64,000 nucleotides of DNA from Bradyrhizobium sp. 141 (GCF_023074055.1 NZ_JADPKR010000020.1:25779-89778), one strand, 5' to 3'. Positions 47,274-56,591 are shown, counted from the stretch's first letter. Numbers and translations: made by a program. Notes: generated from the letters alone by a model not told the origin.

Positions 47274-47818
47274 CTTGAGTGCTCCTCTTCCGCCGTCCAG
47301 GCTGCGCGCAGCATGGCGCGAGCGCGGGCGAGGCGGGACATCACGGTGCCGACGGGGGCGCCGATGGCCTCGGCGATTTCACGATAGGACAGGTTGTTGA
47401 TCTCGCGCAGCACGAAGGTTTCCTTGAACGGCTCGGCGAGCGTCTCGATCAGCTTGCGGATCGCACCGGCATCGCGGCTGCGCAGCACCTCGGTTTCCGG
47501 GCTCGCCTCGCTCTCCTGCCAGATCGGCGTCTGTTCGGCAGCGCCAGGCGTGTCCTCGATCGCGCTCGGCCGATGCGCGCGCCTTGCATATTCGGCGTTG
47601 CAGACGTTGCGCAGGATCGCGAACAGCCAGGGCTTGATGGCCGGGCCGCGATAGCTGTCGAAATGCTTCAGCGCGCGCAGATAGCACTCCTGCACCGCGT
47701 CTTCCGCGTCGGAAGCGTCGCGCAGCAGATAGCGCGCGAGCGTATAGACGTCGTCGAGATGGGGCAGCGCCGCTTCACGGAAGCGTTGCGCCTTCTGCAA
47801 ATCGTCGGTGCCGGGCAT
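47270..47818 (-). CDS. ECF-type RNA polymerase sigma factor
   Basis: 182 aa from ATG 47818 with GAGGAGCG upstream; the longer frame to 47953 overlaps the cupredoxin gene and is rejected. Region 2: YTLARYLLRDASDAEDAVQECYLRALKHF and GPAIKPWLFAILRNVC. Region 4: LAEPFKETFVLREINNLSYREIAEAIGAPVGTVMSRLARARAML. Controlled by the adjacent anti-sigma factor. Third gene of the metallophosphoesterase-cupredoxin-sigma-anti-sigma unit, implying it activates this operon. Confidence 0.93.
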   Translation of the reverse strand: MPGTDDLQKAQRFREAALPHLDDVYTLARYLLRDASDAEDAVQECYLRALKHFDSYRGPAIKPWLFAILRNVCNAEYARRAHRPSAIEDTPGAAEQTPIWQESEASPETEVLRSRDAGAIRKLIETLAEPFKETFVLREINNLSYREIAEAIGAPVGTVMSRLARARAMLRAAWTAEEEHSR

Positions 47819-47945
47819 CGCTCCTCGCTCTGCCTCTTGTTGTGCTTGCGGCTTCGTTTCGTCCCTGTGCGTGGTGGAAGGCACACGAGCCCGGCCGGCG
47901 TGGGACCACCGGCCGGGCAAGACGTTGATGCCTTGGTTCGAGATG

Positions 47946-48281
47946 TTACTCAACCTTGATCATCCCCGTCATGTGCGGGTGCAGCGAACAAAAATACTTG
48001 TAGTCGCCCGCATTGGTGAAGGTGAACGAGAACTTGTCGTCAGTGTCCAGGGTCTTGGACCTGAACTTGCCGGCCGACACCACGGTGTGCGGGATGTCAT
48101 CCCGGTTGGTCCAGCTCACGGTGGTGCCGACCTTGATCTTGAGCTCGGCCGGCTGGAAAACGAAATTGTCGATATGCACGTCCATGTCGTCGGCTCGGGC
48201 TTTCGTTGCGGGCAACAGGACGGCCGTGGCCAAAACGAGACCGAGGTCGAGGCCGAAATCGCGGCGATTGAGTGTCTTCAT
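47946..48281 (-). CDS. Cupredoxin (amicyanin/pseudoazurin-like), exported
   Basis: 111 aa. The N-terminal signal contains RRDFGLDLGLVLATAVLLPATKARA, with a twin-Arg start. The copper site is readable: His in DDIPHTVV, then Cys-x2-His-x2-Met in YFCSLHPHM, as in amicyanin. Periplasmic one-electron carrier or copper-binding protein. 127 nt upstream of the sigma-factor start. Confidence 0.88.
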   Translation of the reverse strand: MKTLNRRDFGLDLGLVLATAVLLPATKARADDMDVHIDNFVFQPAELKIKVGTTVSWTNRDDIPHTVVSAGKFRSKTLDTDDKFSFTFTNAGDYKYFCSLHPHMTGMIKVE

Positions 48282-48296
48282 TGTCGGCTTCCTGCC

Positions 48297-49241
48297 TCAA
48301 CCTTGAAGCGGCGTGTCGATGATCGCGAGCCGCTGCTCGTTCTGCTTGAAGTTGATGCTGGCTACGCCGAGCATGCCGCGAAGCTTTGCGTCCTCGACCT
48401 TCATCGGTCCGGGCGAGGGGGCGGAGCCCGGCGCCGGCTGCGGGAAGGCGGTCGAGCGCGCGGTGTGGAAGGTGACGCTGCCCTCGACCTTCTGCATCAC
48501 CTGGTGGATGTGGCCGTTCAGTACGGTGACCGAACCGAAGCCTTTCACCTGTTCCAGCGCACGGCCACCGTCCTCGGTGCCCCAGCCCCATTCCGGATAG
48601 ACGGTCCAAAGCGGGATGTGCGCGAACAGCACGATGGGCGTTGATTTCGACTTGCCGCGCAGATCGTCCGCGAGCCAGGCGAGCTGCTCGGCGCCGAGAT
48701 TGCCGAGACCGCCGGCCTTGAGATCGACGACGTTGACGAGGCCGATGAAGTGCACGCCGCCAGCGTCGAAGGCGTACCAGCCCTGGCCCTTGGTGCCGCG
48801 GCCGTAGCGCTCGCGATAGAGCTTCACCTCCTCGTCGAGGAAGTCATGCTCGCCGGGTACGTAATGCACGTCCAGCTTGGTCTGCGAGATGATGCGCTCG
48901 GCATTGTCGAATTCGGCGGCCTTGGACAGATGGGTGATGTCGCCGGTGTGGATCATGAAGGAGGGCTTGGCCGGCATCGCGTTGATCTTGTTGACGGCCT
49001 CCTCCAGCGTGCCGAGCGCGTTGGGATTGGCCGGCTTGTCGAAGCCGACATGGCTGTCGCTGATCTGGAGGAAGGTCATGCCGGGAGCAGCCGCGGTCGC
49101 GGCTTGCGCGGAATCGATGATGCCGAGCGAACGCGGCACACCGCCGGTGATGGTCCAGAGCACGCCAGTGCCGGCCCAGGTCATGCATTCCAGGACCTTG
49201 CGGCGGCTGACGCCGTCGTCGCCGTGATCGTGTCCGCTCAT
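48297..49241 (-). CDS. Tat-exported metallophosphoesterase
   Basis: 314 aa. Tat signal near residues 13-35 (SRRKVLECMTWAGTGVLWTI). The calcineurin-like metal site is complete: ISDSHVGF (D-x-H), HTGDITHL (GD), VPGEHDFL (G-x-HD), LFAHIPLW (His) and LNGHIHQV (GHxH). The N-terminus has a His-rich MSGHDHGDD. Periplasmic phosphoesterase, substrate unknown. First gene of a four-gene operon, 15 nt before the cupredoxin gene. Confidence 0.88.
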   Translation of the reverse strand: MSGHDHGDDGVSRRKVLECMTWAGTGVLWTITGGVPRSLGIIDSAQAATAAAPGMTFLQISDSHVGFDKPANPNALGTLEEAVNKINAMPAKPSFMIHTGDITHLSKAAEFDNAERIISQTKLDVHYVPGEHDFLDEEVKLYRERYGRGTKGQGWYAFDAGGVHFIGLVNVVDLKAGGLGNLGAEQLAWLADDLRGKSKSTPIVLFAHIPLWTVYPEWGWGTEDGGRALEQVKGFGSVTVLNGHIHQVMQKVEGSVTFHTARSTAFPQPAPGSAPSPGPMKVEDAKLRGMLGVASINFKQNEQRLAIIDTPLQG

Positions 49242-49300
49242 CGCGCATCTCCACTTCGCCCGGAATTGGGCGTCGGGGAGGTGATCGGGAGAGGGAGGGG

Positions 49301-49309
49301 CTTATTCCC
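49301..49309 (-). promoter_or_regulatory. Candidate ECF -35 element upstream of the metallophosphoesterase operon
   Basis: Minus strand reads GGGAATAAG, followed about 15 nt later by CGATC. Position (60 nt before the start codon of a sigma-factor operon) and the AAC/GGGAATAA-like core make it a candidate self-target of the encoded ECF factor. No second copy of the motif was found to support it. Confidence 0.35.
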
Positions 49310-49339
49310 TGTTACGATGACGATTTCGTGAGGTCGCTC

Positions 49340-49458
49340 TCGTGTCCCGGACGCGCAACGTTGCTGCGCGGAGCCCCAGAAGGCCGCACAATACGTGGTG
49401 AGACAGACCCCGGCTCTGCGCAGCAGCGTTGCACGCTGCAGCGCGTCCGGGGCACGAG
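49340..49458. repeat. Palindromic dispersed repeat
   Basis: The outer arms CTCGTGTCCCGGACGCGC and the complement GCGCGTCCGGGGCACGAG enclose inner arms with GCAACGTTGCTGCGC / GCGCAGCAGCGTTGC. It fills the gap between the alpha/beta hydrolase and the metallophosphoesterase. This matches a known Bradyrhizobium intergenic repeat type by memory. Confidence 0.8.
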
Positions 49459-49459
49459 C

Positions 49460-50341
49460 CTACTTTGCGAACTCCCGGACTGCTTCCACCACTCGCCCCG
49501 GCACTTCCTGCGCCACGCAATGCCCGGCACCCTCGAACACCATCGTGCTGACCTGCGGAATCAGCGATACCGCGCGTCGCGCCATCTCCTTATAGATCGG
49601 CCCCGACTTCGCCGCGGTCGTGACGCGCGCGGGACATTCGATCCCGGTGAGCGAGGCAAACGGATTGCCGCGCGCATCGCCGACGTAGACCTGCTCCATC
49701 GCCTCGTAAATCGGACGCAGAATCTCCGACTCGATCTCGGGCGTGCAGCAGAGCCGGACCCTGCCATCATCGAGCGGCACGAAGCCGTGGCGCACATACG
49801 CCCGCAGCGAGGTCTCGGTCCAATCCGCAAACGCTGGTGCCGTGCGGTAGCGTTCGAACACAGCGTCGGCGCTGTCGAACTCCGCTCGCCGACGCAGCGT
49901 GCCCAGCACGCGGGCGAGGGATTCCTCGCTCAATCCCCCGGAGCGCGCCGCGCGCGGATCCATGACGGTCGGCTCCATCACGAAGAGGCGCGTGAAGCAT
50001 CCCGGCAGCATCCTTGCTGCCAGCAGCAGGTCAGTCGCGCCCGCGCTGTGGCCTATGCCGTAGACGTCGCGGAGATCAAGTGCATCGATCACCCGGCAGA
50101 CGTCGTCGGCGTAATCCAGGAAGTGATAAACGTCGGGCTTGTGGCTGGCGCCGTGGCCGCGGCGGTCGAGCGCATAGACGGTGTAGGTCGACGCCAGCTC
50201 GCACGCGACCTCGCTCCAGACGTCTGCGACGAAGCCGGTGCCATGCAGGAGGAGAGCGGGCGATTTGCCGCTCGCGCCCCATTGCAGCATAGCGATCTCT
50301 GTGTCGGCGGGGCCGATTGAAAAGCGATGCGGGTTGATCAT
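49460..50341 (-). CDS. Alpha/beta hydrolase with Ser nucleophile
   Basis: 293 aa. HGTGFVADVW oxyanion region, DRRGHGASHKPD, nucleophile elbow GIGHSAGATD (Ser) and C-terminal His in FEGAGHCVAQEVPG. Typical serine alpha/beta hydrolase of the esterase / C-C hydrolase group; substrate unknown. It lies 12 nt downstream of the GMC oxidoreductase gene on the same strand, so the two are probably one transcript. Confidence 0.88.
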   Translation of the reverse strand: MINPHRFSIGPADTEIAMLQWGASGKSPALLLHGTGFVADVWSEVACELASTYTVYALDRRGHGASHKPDVYHFLDYADDVCRVIDALDLRDVYGIGHSAGATDLLLAARMLPGCFTRLFVMEPTVMDPRAARSGGLSEESLARVLGTLRRRAEFDSADAVFERYRTAPAFADWTETSLRAYVRHGFVPLDDGRVRLCCTPEIESEILRPIYEAMEQVYVGDARGNPFASLTGIECPARVTTAAKSGPIYKEMARRAVSLIPQVSTMVFEGAGHCVAQEVPGRVVEAVREFAK

Positions 50342-50353
50342 GGGATGAGGATA

Positions 50354-51973
50354 CTACTTCGCATCCTCCAAAATCATGGTTGAGCCTTTCTCGGCGATCA
50401 TCGCGGTCGGCGTATTGGTATTCCCCGACGTGATCGTCGGCATGATCGAGGCATCGACGATGCGCAAACCTTCGAGGCCGTAGAAGCGCAGGCGCTCGTC
50501 GACCACCGCCATCGGATCGCTTGCAGCGCCCATCTTCGCGGTGCCGACGGGATGGAAGATGGTGGTGCCGATATCGCCGGCGGCTTTCGCAAGCGAAGCA
50601 TCGTCGTCGCCGACGGAGGGACCGGGCAGGTATTCGCTCGGACGATACTTGGCGAGTGCCTTCTGCTGCATCAGGCGGCGCGTGGTGCGGATGGCGTCGG
50701 CACCGACCTGGCGGTCGTCTTCGGTCGACAGATAATTCGGCGCGATGATCGGCTTTTCGTCCGGCGTTGCCGAACGTAGCCGCACGGTGCCGCGCGAGGT
50801 CGGCTGGAGATTGCAGGCGCTCACCGTGATGGCGGGGAAGCGGTGCAGGGGATCGCCGAACTTGTCGAGCGACAATGGCTGCACGTGGAACTGGATGTTG
50901 GCGCGCGCGCGCGTTGCATCCGAGCGGGTGAAGATGCCGAGCTGCGACGGCGCCATGGTCAGCGGGCCGCGGCGGCGGAAGGCGTAGTCGAGCCCCATCA
51001 AGCCGCGGCGGAACAGGTTGTAATAGGTCTCGTTCAGCGTGCGCACGCCCTCGACCTTGTAGATCGCGCGCTGCTGCAGATGGTCCTGCAGATTGCGTCC
51101 CACGCCGGGCTTGTCCATGACGATGTCGATGCCGAGCGGCGACAGCCAGTCGGCCGGCCCGATGCCCGAGCGATGCAGCACCTGCACTGAGCCGATCGAA
51201 CCTGCCGAGAGGATCACCTCGCGCCTCGCCCGCGCCTCGATGATCTCGCCGTTCTGGATGAAGCGCACGCCAACGGCGCGGCCCTGCTCGATGATCAGGC
51301 GGTCGACCAGGACGTGCTTTTCGAGCCGCAGGTTCGGACGGTTCAGTGCGGGCTTGAGGAAGCCGCGCGCCGACGACCAGCGCCGGCCACGCTTCTGGTT
51401 GACGTGGAAATAGCTGGTGCCTTCGTTGTCGCCGATATTGAAATCAAGGATGCGCTTGATGCCCATCTCCTCGGCGGCGTCGCCGACGGCATCGAGAACG
51501 TCCCACGACAGCCGCGGCGCCTCGATGCGCCAGCCGCCGCCCGCGCCGTGATGCTCGCTCGCGCCCAGGAAGTGATCTTCCAGCCGCTTGAATAGCGGCA
51601 GCACGTCGTCATAGCCCCAGCCGGTCATGCCGAGCTGGCGCCAGTGATCGTAGTCGGCGGCCTGTCCGCGCATCGAGATCATGGCGTTGATCGCCGAGCA
51701 GCCGCCGATCACCTTGCCGCGGGGGTAGGCCAGCGAACGGCCGTTCAGGCCCGGCTCGGCCTCGGTCTTGAACATCCAGTCCGAGCGCGGATTGCCGATG
51801 GCGAAGAGATAGCCGACCGGGATGTGGAACCAGATCCAGTTGTCGTCGCCGCCGGCTTCGAGGATGAGGACGCGATTGTTGGGGGCGGCTGACAGCCGGT
51901 TGGCGATGATACAGCCCGCCGTACCGGCTCCGACGACAATGTAGTCAAACTCACCTTCGAGCCGTCTTGGCAT
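50354..51973 (-). CDS. GMC-family FAD oxidoreductase (choline/alcohol dehydrogenase type)
   Basis: 539 aa from ATG 51973; a longer frame runs into the repeat upstream and is rejected. FAD-binding DYIVVGAGTAGCIIANRL, the GMC signature GKVIGGCSAINAMISMRGQ, and C-terminal catalytic region IFHPVGTAKMG with GNTNTPTAMIAEKGSTMI. Closest in style to choline dehydrogenase-like alcohol dehydrogenases, but choline itself is not implied. Cytoplasmic or membrane-associated. Followed by an alpha/beta hydrolase. Confidence 0.9.
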   Translation of the reverse strand: MPRRLEGEFDYIVVGAGTAGCIIANRLSAAPNNRVLILEAGGDDNWIWFHIPVGYLFAIGNPRSDWMFKTEAEPGLNGRSLAYPRGKVIGGCSAINAMISMRGQAADYDHWRQLGMTGWGYDDVLPLFKRLEDHFLGASEHHGAGGGWRIEAPRLSWDVLDAVGDAAEEMGIKRILDFNIGDNEGTSYFHVNQKRGRRWSSARGFLKPALNRPNLRLEKHVLVDRLIIEQGRAVGVRFIQNGEIIEARARREVILSAGSIGSVQVLHRSGIGPADWLSPLGIDIVMDKPGVGRNLQDHLQQRAIYKVEGVRTLNETYYNLFRRGLMGLDYAFRRRGPLTMAPSQLGIFTRSDATRARANIQFHVQPLSLDKFGDPLHRFPAITVSACNLQPTSRGTVRLRSATPDEKPIIAPNYLSTEDDRQVGADAIRTTRRLMQQKALAKYRPSEYLPGPSVGDDDASLAKAAGDIGTTIFHPVGTAKMGAASDPMAVVDERLRFYGLEGLRIVDASIMPTITSGNTNTPTAMIAEKGSTMILEDAK

Positions 51974-51994
51974 TCTGCTTCCACCCAAACAGGC

Positions 51995-52080
51995 GTCATG
52001 CCCGGGCTTGTCCCGGGCATCCACGCGCTTTCTGTCCTAATAGGCAGACGTGGATGGCCGGGACAAGCCCGGCCATGACG
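51995..52080. repeat. Palindromic dispersed repeat
   Basis: GTCATGCCCGGGCTTGTCCC is mirrored by GGGACAAGCCCGGCCATGAC around an unpaired GTGGATG-bearing centre. It lies between the divergent GMC oxidoreductase and amidohydrolase genes. Same class as a repeat frequent in Bradyrhizobium by memory. Confidence 0.8.
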
Positions 52081-52175
52081 AGAGGACAGAGCTCCCCCGG
52101 ACTCTCAGGCAGTTGGGTGGACTCGCGCTTGCATGGTAGACAGTCCTGCATTTTCAACAAAGCTTGAGACCCTCC

Positions 52176-53348
52176 ATGCCCATCGTGAACCGCGTCGCCG
52201 ACCTTCAACCCGATATTCAGGCCTGGCGCCGGGACATCCACGAGCATCCCGAACTGCTGTACGACGTTCATCGCACTGCAGCATTCGTGGCGGACCGCCT
52301 GCGCGAGTTCGGCTGCGACGAGGTCGTGACCGGGCTCGGACAGACCGGGGTGGTCGGCGTGATCAAGGGCAGCAAGCCGGCCGGCGAAGGGCTCAAGTCC
52401 ATCGGACTGCGCGCGGACATGGATGCGCTGCCCGTCGACGAGCAGACCAACCTGCCTTACGCCTCCAAGACGCCGGGCAAGATGCACGCCTGCGGCCATG
52501 ACGGCCACACCGCGATGCTGCTCGGTGCCGCCCGCTACCTCGCCGAGACCCGCAACTTCGCCGGCGATGCCGTGGTGATCTTCCAGCCGGCCGAGGAGGG
52601 TGGCGCCGGCGGCGCGGCCATGGTCAAGGACGGCCTGATGGAGCGCTTTGGCATCGAGCAGGTCTACGGCATGCACAACGGCCCTGGCATCCCGATCGGC
52701 TCGTTCGCGATCCGGCCGGGTCCGATCATGGCGGCGACCGACGAGGTCGACATCATGATCGAGGGTCTCGGCGGCCATGCCGCGCGTCCGCACAAATGCG
52801 TGGACTCCGTATTGGTCGGCGCACAGGTGATCACCGCCTTGCAGTCGATCGTCGCGCGCAGCGTCGATCCCCTGGAATCGGCCGTGATCTCGATCTGCGA
52901 GTTCCACGCCGGCAATGCCCGCAACGTCATTCCGCAAACCGCGACGCTGAGGGGCACCATCCGCACGTTGTCGCCGGAAGTGCGCAAGCTGATCGAGAAG
53001 CGCGTGCATGAGGTGGTCGCGGGCGTGGCGCAGATCACCGGCGCCAAGATCGACCTGCACTACAAGCGCAATTATCCCGTGGTGAACAACCACGCCGCGG
53101 AGACCGAGGTGGCGCGCCGCATCGCCAGGCAGGTCGCGGGCGAGGCCAATGTGCACGAGATGCCGCCGCTGATGGGCGGCGAGGATTTCGCCTATATGCT
53201 GGAAGCGCGGCCCGGCGCCTTCATCTTCTGCGGCAACGGCGACAGCGCCGGCCTGCATCACCCCGCCTACAATTTCAACGACGAGGCGATCGTGTTCGGC
53301 ACGTCCTATTGGGTCAAGCTGGTCGAGGAATCGCTCGCGGCATCGTAG
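52176..53348 (+). CDS. M20-family amidohydrolase (hippurate / N-acyl-amino-acid hydrolase type)
   Basis: 390 aa from ATG 52176. Zn-binding motifs RADMDALPV, MHACGHDGHTAM, EPAEEGGAGGAAMVKDG and C-terminal PPLMGGEDFAYML. A dimerisation-domain insert (~185-295, AATDEVDIMIEGLGGHAARPH) is present. Cleaves N-acyl or N-aromatic amides of amino acids, as do IAA-amino-acid hydrolase relatives. Followed by a bidirectional terminator shared with the convergent phosphate transporter. Confidence 0.92.
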   Translation: MPIVNRVADLQPDIQAWRRDIHEHPELLYDVHRTAAFVADRLREFGCDEVVTGLGQTGVVGVIKGSKPAGEGLKSIGLRADMDALPVDEQTNLPYASKTPGKMHACGHDGHTAMLLGAARYLAETRNFAGDAVVIFQPAEEGGAGGAAMVKDGLMERFGIEQVYGMHNGPGIPIGSFAIRPGPIMAATDEVDIMIEGLGGHAARPHKCVDSVLVGAQVITALQSIVARSVDPLESAVISICEFHAGNARNVIPQTATLRGTIRTLSPEVRKLIEKRVHEVVAGVAQITGAKIDLHYKRNYPVVNNHAAETEVARRIARQVAGEANVHEMPPLMGGEDFAYMLEARPGAFIFCGNGDSAGLHHPAYNFNDEAIVFGTSYWVKLVEESLAAS

Positions 53349-53371
53349 GGCTGAGGTCAAATCCCAAAGGA

Positions 53372-53400
53372 AAAGGGCCCGTGCATCGCACGGGCCCTTT
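53372..53400. terminator. Bidirectional terminator
   Basis: AAAGGGCCCGTGC-ATC-GCACGGGCCCTTT: a perfect 13-bp stem with A and T runs on either side, lying between the convergent amidohydrolase and phosphate-transporter genes. Confidence 0.92.
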
Positions 53401-53421
53401 GTCTCTGAGGAGTGCGATCGC

Positions 53422-55050
53422 TCAGAAGATCTTCGAGAAGATCACGTAGAGCGGGGCCGACAGCGCGATGGCGCAGGGCAGCGTCAGAACCCAGGCCATC
53501 AGCAAATTGCGGATGGTCGACCATTGCAGGCCCGAGCCGTTCGCGGCCATGGTGCCGGCGACGCCGGACGACAGCACGTGGGTGGTGGAGACCGGCAGGC
53601 CGAACACGTCGGCGGCGCCGATCGTAGCGGCGGCCACGAGCTCGGCCGAGGCGCCCTGCGCATAGGTGAGATGGGTCTTGCCGATCTTCTCACCGACGGT
53701 GATGACGATGCGCTTCCAGCCGATCATGGTGCCGAGGCCGAGCGCGATGGCGACCGCGATCTTCACCCAGTTCGGGATGAACTTGGTGGCGGCATCGAGC
53801 GAGCCCTTGTAGGCGTTCAGGGTCGCGATCTCCTCCTTGCTGAGATCGTTCTCCTTGTCCTTCATCAGGAAGCGGATCGCCTCCGAGGTCATGTACATGT
53901 CGTTGCGGGTGTTGCCCACGGCTTCCGCCGGGACCTTGCTCAGCGAGCCGTATTGGGCGACCTGATTGCCGACGTCCTTCACCAGCACGGCGAGCGAGGG
54001 ATAGGTGCCCTCGTTGATGTGGCGCAGCGTGATGTACTGCGTCACGGCCGGACGGGGATCGCCGATGATGCTGTGGCCGGCGCCTTTCGCCGAGATCACC
54101 TTGGAAGCGGCATCCGACGTCTTCTGGAACTGGACGACCTGGGATTCCGGAAGCGCGCGGTTGAGCGCATAGGCCGTCGGCACGGTGCCGATCAGGATCA
54201 GCATGATCAGGCCCATGCCCTTCTGGCCGTCGTTGGAGCCGTGCGCGAAGCTGACGCCGGTGCAGGTTGCGATCAGCAGGCCGCGGATCCAGAGCGGCGG
54301 CGCCTTGTTGCCCTCGGGCGCAGCGTAGAGGGCCGGGTTGCGCACGATGAACTTGAGGAGCAGCAACAGCACGGCGGCGCAGATGAAGCCGAACAGCGGC
54401 GACAGCAGCAGCGCGTAGCCGATATCGGTTGCCTTGCTCCAATCCACGCCCGAGGTGCCGTCGCGGCCGCGCATGACAGCGTTGGCGACGCCGACGCCGA
54501 TGATCGAGCCGATCAGCGTGTGCGAGGAGGAGGCGGGCAGGCCGAAGAACCAGGTGCCGAGATTCCACAGGATCGCGGCGATCAGCAGCGCGAACACCAT
54601 GGCGAAACCAGCGCTGGAGCCGACCTGGAGGATCAGCTCGACCGGCAGCAGCGAGACGATGCCGAAGGCGACCGCGCCGGAGGACAAGAGCACGCCGAGG
54701 AAGTTGAAGAAGCCCGACCACATCACCGCCACTTCAGCCGGCAGCGAATGGGTGTAGATCACCGTCGCCACCGCATTGGCGGTGTCGTGGAAGCCGTTGA
54801 CGAATTCGAAGCCGAGCGCAATCAGGAGCGCGACGAACAGGAGGATGTAGGGCACGAAGGTCGTGATCTTGGTGCCGGTCGCGTTGACGTCGACATAGAT
54901 GCTGTAGGCGACGAACAGCAGGCCCGCGGCGAGGATGCCGAAGAACAGGATCATCGTCAGCGGATTGAAGCCCTTGTCGAGATTTGGCCGCGAGGCCGGC
55001 TGGACGGGCGCGGGATCTGCTACCGCGCGGTCGAATGCAACATCGGTCAT
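53422..55050 (-). CDS. pitA: Inorganic phosphate transporter, PiT family
   Basis: 542 aa from ATG 55050. PiT signature repeats GFEFVNGFHDTANAVATVIYT near the N-terminus and FAHGSNDGQKGMG and GLPVSTTHVLSSGVAGTMA in the second half; the LPASSSHTLIGSIIGVGVANA block is the other half-repeat. About ten membrane helices. A ~150-residue hydrophilic insert (residues ~300-430) separates the two halves, longer than in E. coli PitA. Low-affinity metal-phosphate symport. Alone on its strand. Confidence 0.9.
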   Translation of the reverse strand: MTDVAFDRAVADPAPVQPASRPNLDKGFNPLTMILFFGILAAGLLFVAYSIYVDVNATGTKITTFVPYILLFVALLIALGFEFVNGFHDTANAVATVIYTHSLPAEVAVMWSGFFNFLGVLLSSGAVAFGIVSLLPVELILQVGSSAGFAMVFALLIAAILWNLGTWFFGLPASSSHTLIGSIIGVGVANAVMRGRDGTSGVDWSKATDIGYALLLSPLFGFICAAVLLLLLKFIVRNPALYAAPEGNKAPPLWIRGLLIATCTGVSFAHGSNDGQKGMGLIMLILIGTVPTAYALNRALPESQVVQFQKTSDAASKVISAKGAGHSIIGDPRPAVTQYITLRHINEGTYPSLAVLVKDVGNQVAQYGSLSKVPAEAVGNTRNDMYMTSEAIRFLMKDKENDLSKEEIATLNAYKGSLDAATKFIPNWVKIAVAIALGLGTMIGWKRIVITVGEKIGKTHLTYAQGASAELVAAATIGAADVFGLPVSTTHVLSSGVAGTMAANGSGLQWSTIRNLLMAWVLTLPCAIALSAPLYVIFSKIF

Positions 55051-55148
55051 GTCTGGACGCCCCTTAACTTTAAAGTAAGGGTATTGTCCGCGATGGATTT
55101 GAAGGCCGGATGACAACCGCCGCGTGAAAACCGTTTTCCCGCCAGTAT

Positions 55149-56591
55149 TTAGGCAGCGCGTGCGGACTTCTTCTGTAAGGACGCGGCGATCTTCAAGTCT
55201 TCGACAAAGCGCTGATATTCCAGCACCTTGGCCTCCGGATCGGGCAGCCGCAGCAGGTAGGACGGGTGCACCGTCACCAGAGCCTTGCGTCCGTCGGGAA
55301 GGTCTATGAGGCGGCCGCGGGTCTTGCCGATTGGGGTAATCTTGCCGAACACGCTTTGCGCCGCGGTGGCACCCATCGCCACGATCAGATCGGGCTGAAT
55401 TGCCGAAACTTCCCGCTCGTACCATTGCCGGCAGGCCCGGATCTCGGGCGTATTCGGCTTCTGGTGCAGGCGGATTTTTCCGCGCGGCACGAATTTGAAG
55501 TGTTTGACCGCGTTGGTGACATAGACCTTCTTGCGGTCGACACCGGCCTCCTCCAGCGCACGATCGAGCATCTGGCCGGCCGGGCCGACGAAGGGATGGC
55601 CGGCGAGGTCTTCCTTGTCGCCGGGCTGCTCGCCGACCAGCATGATGTTTGCCGACTTCGGGCCTTCACCGAACACGGTCTGGGTCGCGTCCTTGTAGAG
55701 ATGGCAGGCGCGGCAATGCGCGGCTTCCTCGCGAAGCGTTTCGAGATCGTCGGCTGCGGTCTTGCGTTTCATCGGAGCCTCCAGCCGCCTCTGAGGCTTG
55801 TGCGGATCGGTTGCGGCATTGGCGATCATGGCGCCGGTCATGCGCTCGGCGTCTTCGATCAGAGGCTTAATGATCGAAGCCTCGGGCAGGTTCCTCCAGT
55901 ATTTCTTCGGCATCTCGGCCTGCATCGCCTTCACCTTGAGCCGGGCCGGATTGAAGATGCTGGCGTAGTAACGCCGCCAGGTTTCCTCGAGCCGGTCTTC
56001 GCCCGGCGCTTCGCTCTTGCTGACGCCTGAGGTGAACGAGAGCGCATGGCCGTCCCAATGCGCGCACAAATCAGGCGTCAGGATCGACCAGGGCATGTCG
56101 GCAAAGCGCCTGGCGAAGAACGGCGCGGCGAGCTCGACGATGTGATGCTCCGGCTCGAACCAGGCGACGTAATGCGCCTCACGTTCCCGGCCGATCTCGC
56201 GGAAGCGCACGAAGGCGTGCATCTTGTGCTCGTCGCGATAGACCGCTTTCGCCATGGCGGTGACCTGCGCGACATCAGGATCGGTCGCGACCTCGATGAG
56301 ATCGTGATTGTCCTTCAGTCGAAACAGCAGGCGATAGAGGATCGCAAAGCGCTGGCGATCGCGGTGCAGGATTGCGGCCTGGGCGAGTTCGACGAATTTT
56401 GCGGATACGCTGAAGGTGCCGTCGTTCACCTCGAGGATCGGAGACGGCGCGGGCGGCGCGAACAACTCGGCTTCGCCGCCCTGCACGGCCCAGATGACAT
56501 CGGTGGGCTTCACATGATGAAGCACGAGTGTCCGCGCGACTTTGCGCCAGCCGTCGAAATCGGTTTCGGTGTCGAGAGTGATGTACTGCAT
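55149..56591 (-). CDS. DUF4130 domain fused to UdgX-type uracil-DNA glycosylase
   Basis: 480 aa from ATG 56591. Residues ~1-250 are the DUF4130 (TIGR03915) region; residues ~285-470 are a family-4-like UDG. Motifs: GEQPGDKEDLAGHPFVGPAGQ (residues ~315-335), KHFKF followed by RGKIRLH (UdgX-type loop, with the His that can trap uracil-DNA) and VTVHPSYLLRLPD. UdgX (known from Mycobacterium smegmatis) forms a covalent link to uracil-containing DNA; its loop there is KRRIH, here KIRLH with the His kept. Overlaps the radical-SAM gene stop by one base (TGATG). Confidence 0.88.
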   Translation of the reverse strand: MQYITLDTETDFDGWRKVARTLVLHHVKPTDVIWAVQGGEAELFAPPAPSPILEVNDGTFSVSAKFVELAQAAILHRDRQRFAILYRLLFRLKDNHDLIEVATDPDVAQVTAMAKAVYRDEHKMHAFVRFREIGREREAHYVAWFEPEHHIVELAAPFFARRFADMPWSILTPDLCAHWDGHALSFTSGVSKSEAPGEDRLEETWRRYYASIFNPARLKVKAMQAEMPKKYWRNLPEASIIKPLIEDAERMTGAMIANAATDPHKPQRRLEAPMKRKTAADDLETLREEAAHCRACHLYKDATQTVFGEGPKSANIMLVGEQPGDKEDLAGHPFVGPAGQMLDRALEEAGVDRKKVYVTNAVKHFKFVPRGKIRLHQKPNTPEIRACRQWYEREVSAIQPDLIVAMGATAAQSVFGKITPIGKTRGRLIDLPDGRKALVTVHPSYLLRLPDPEAKVLEYQRFVEDLKIAASLQKKSARAA

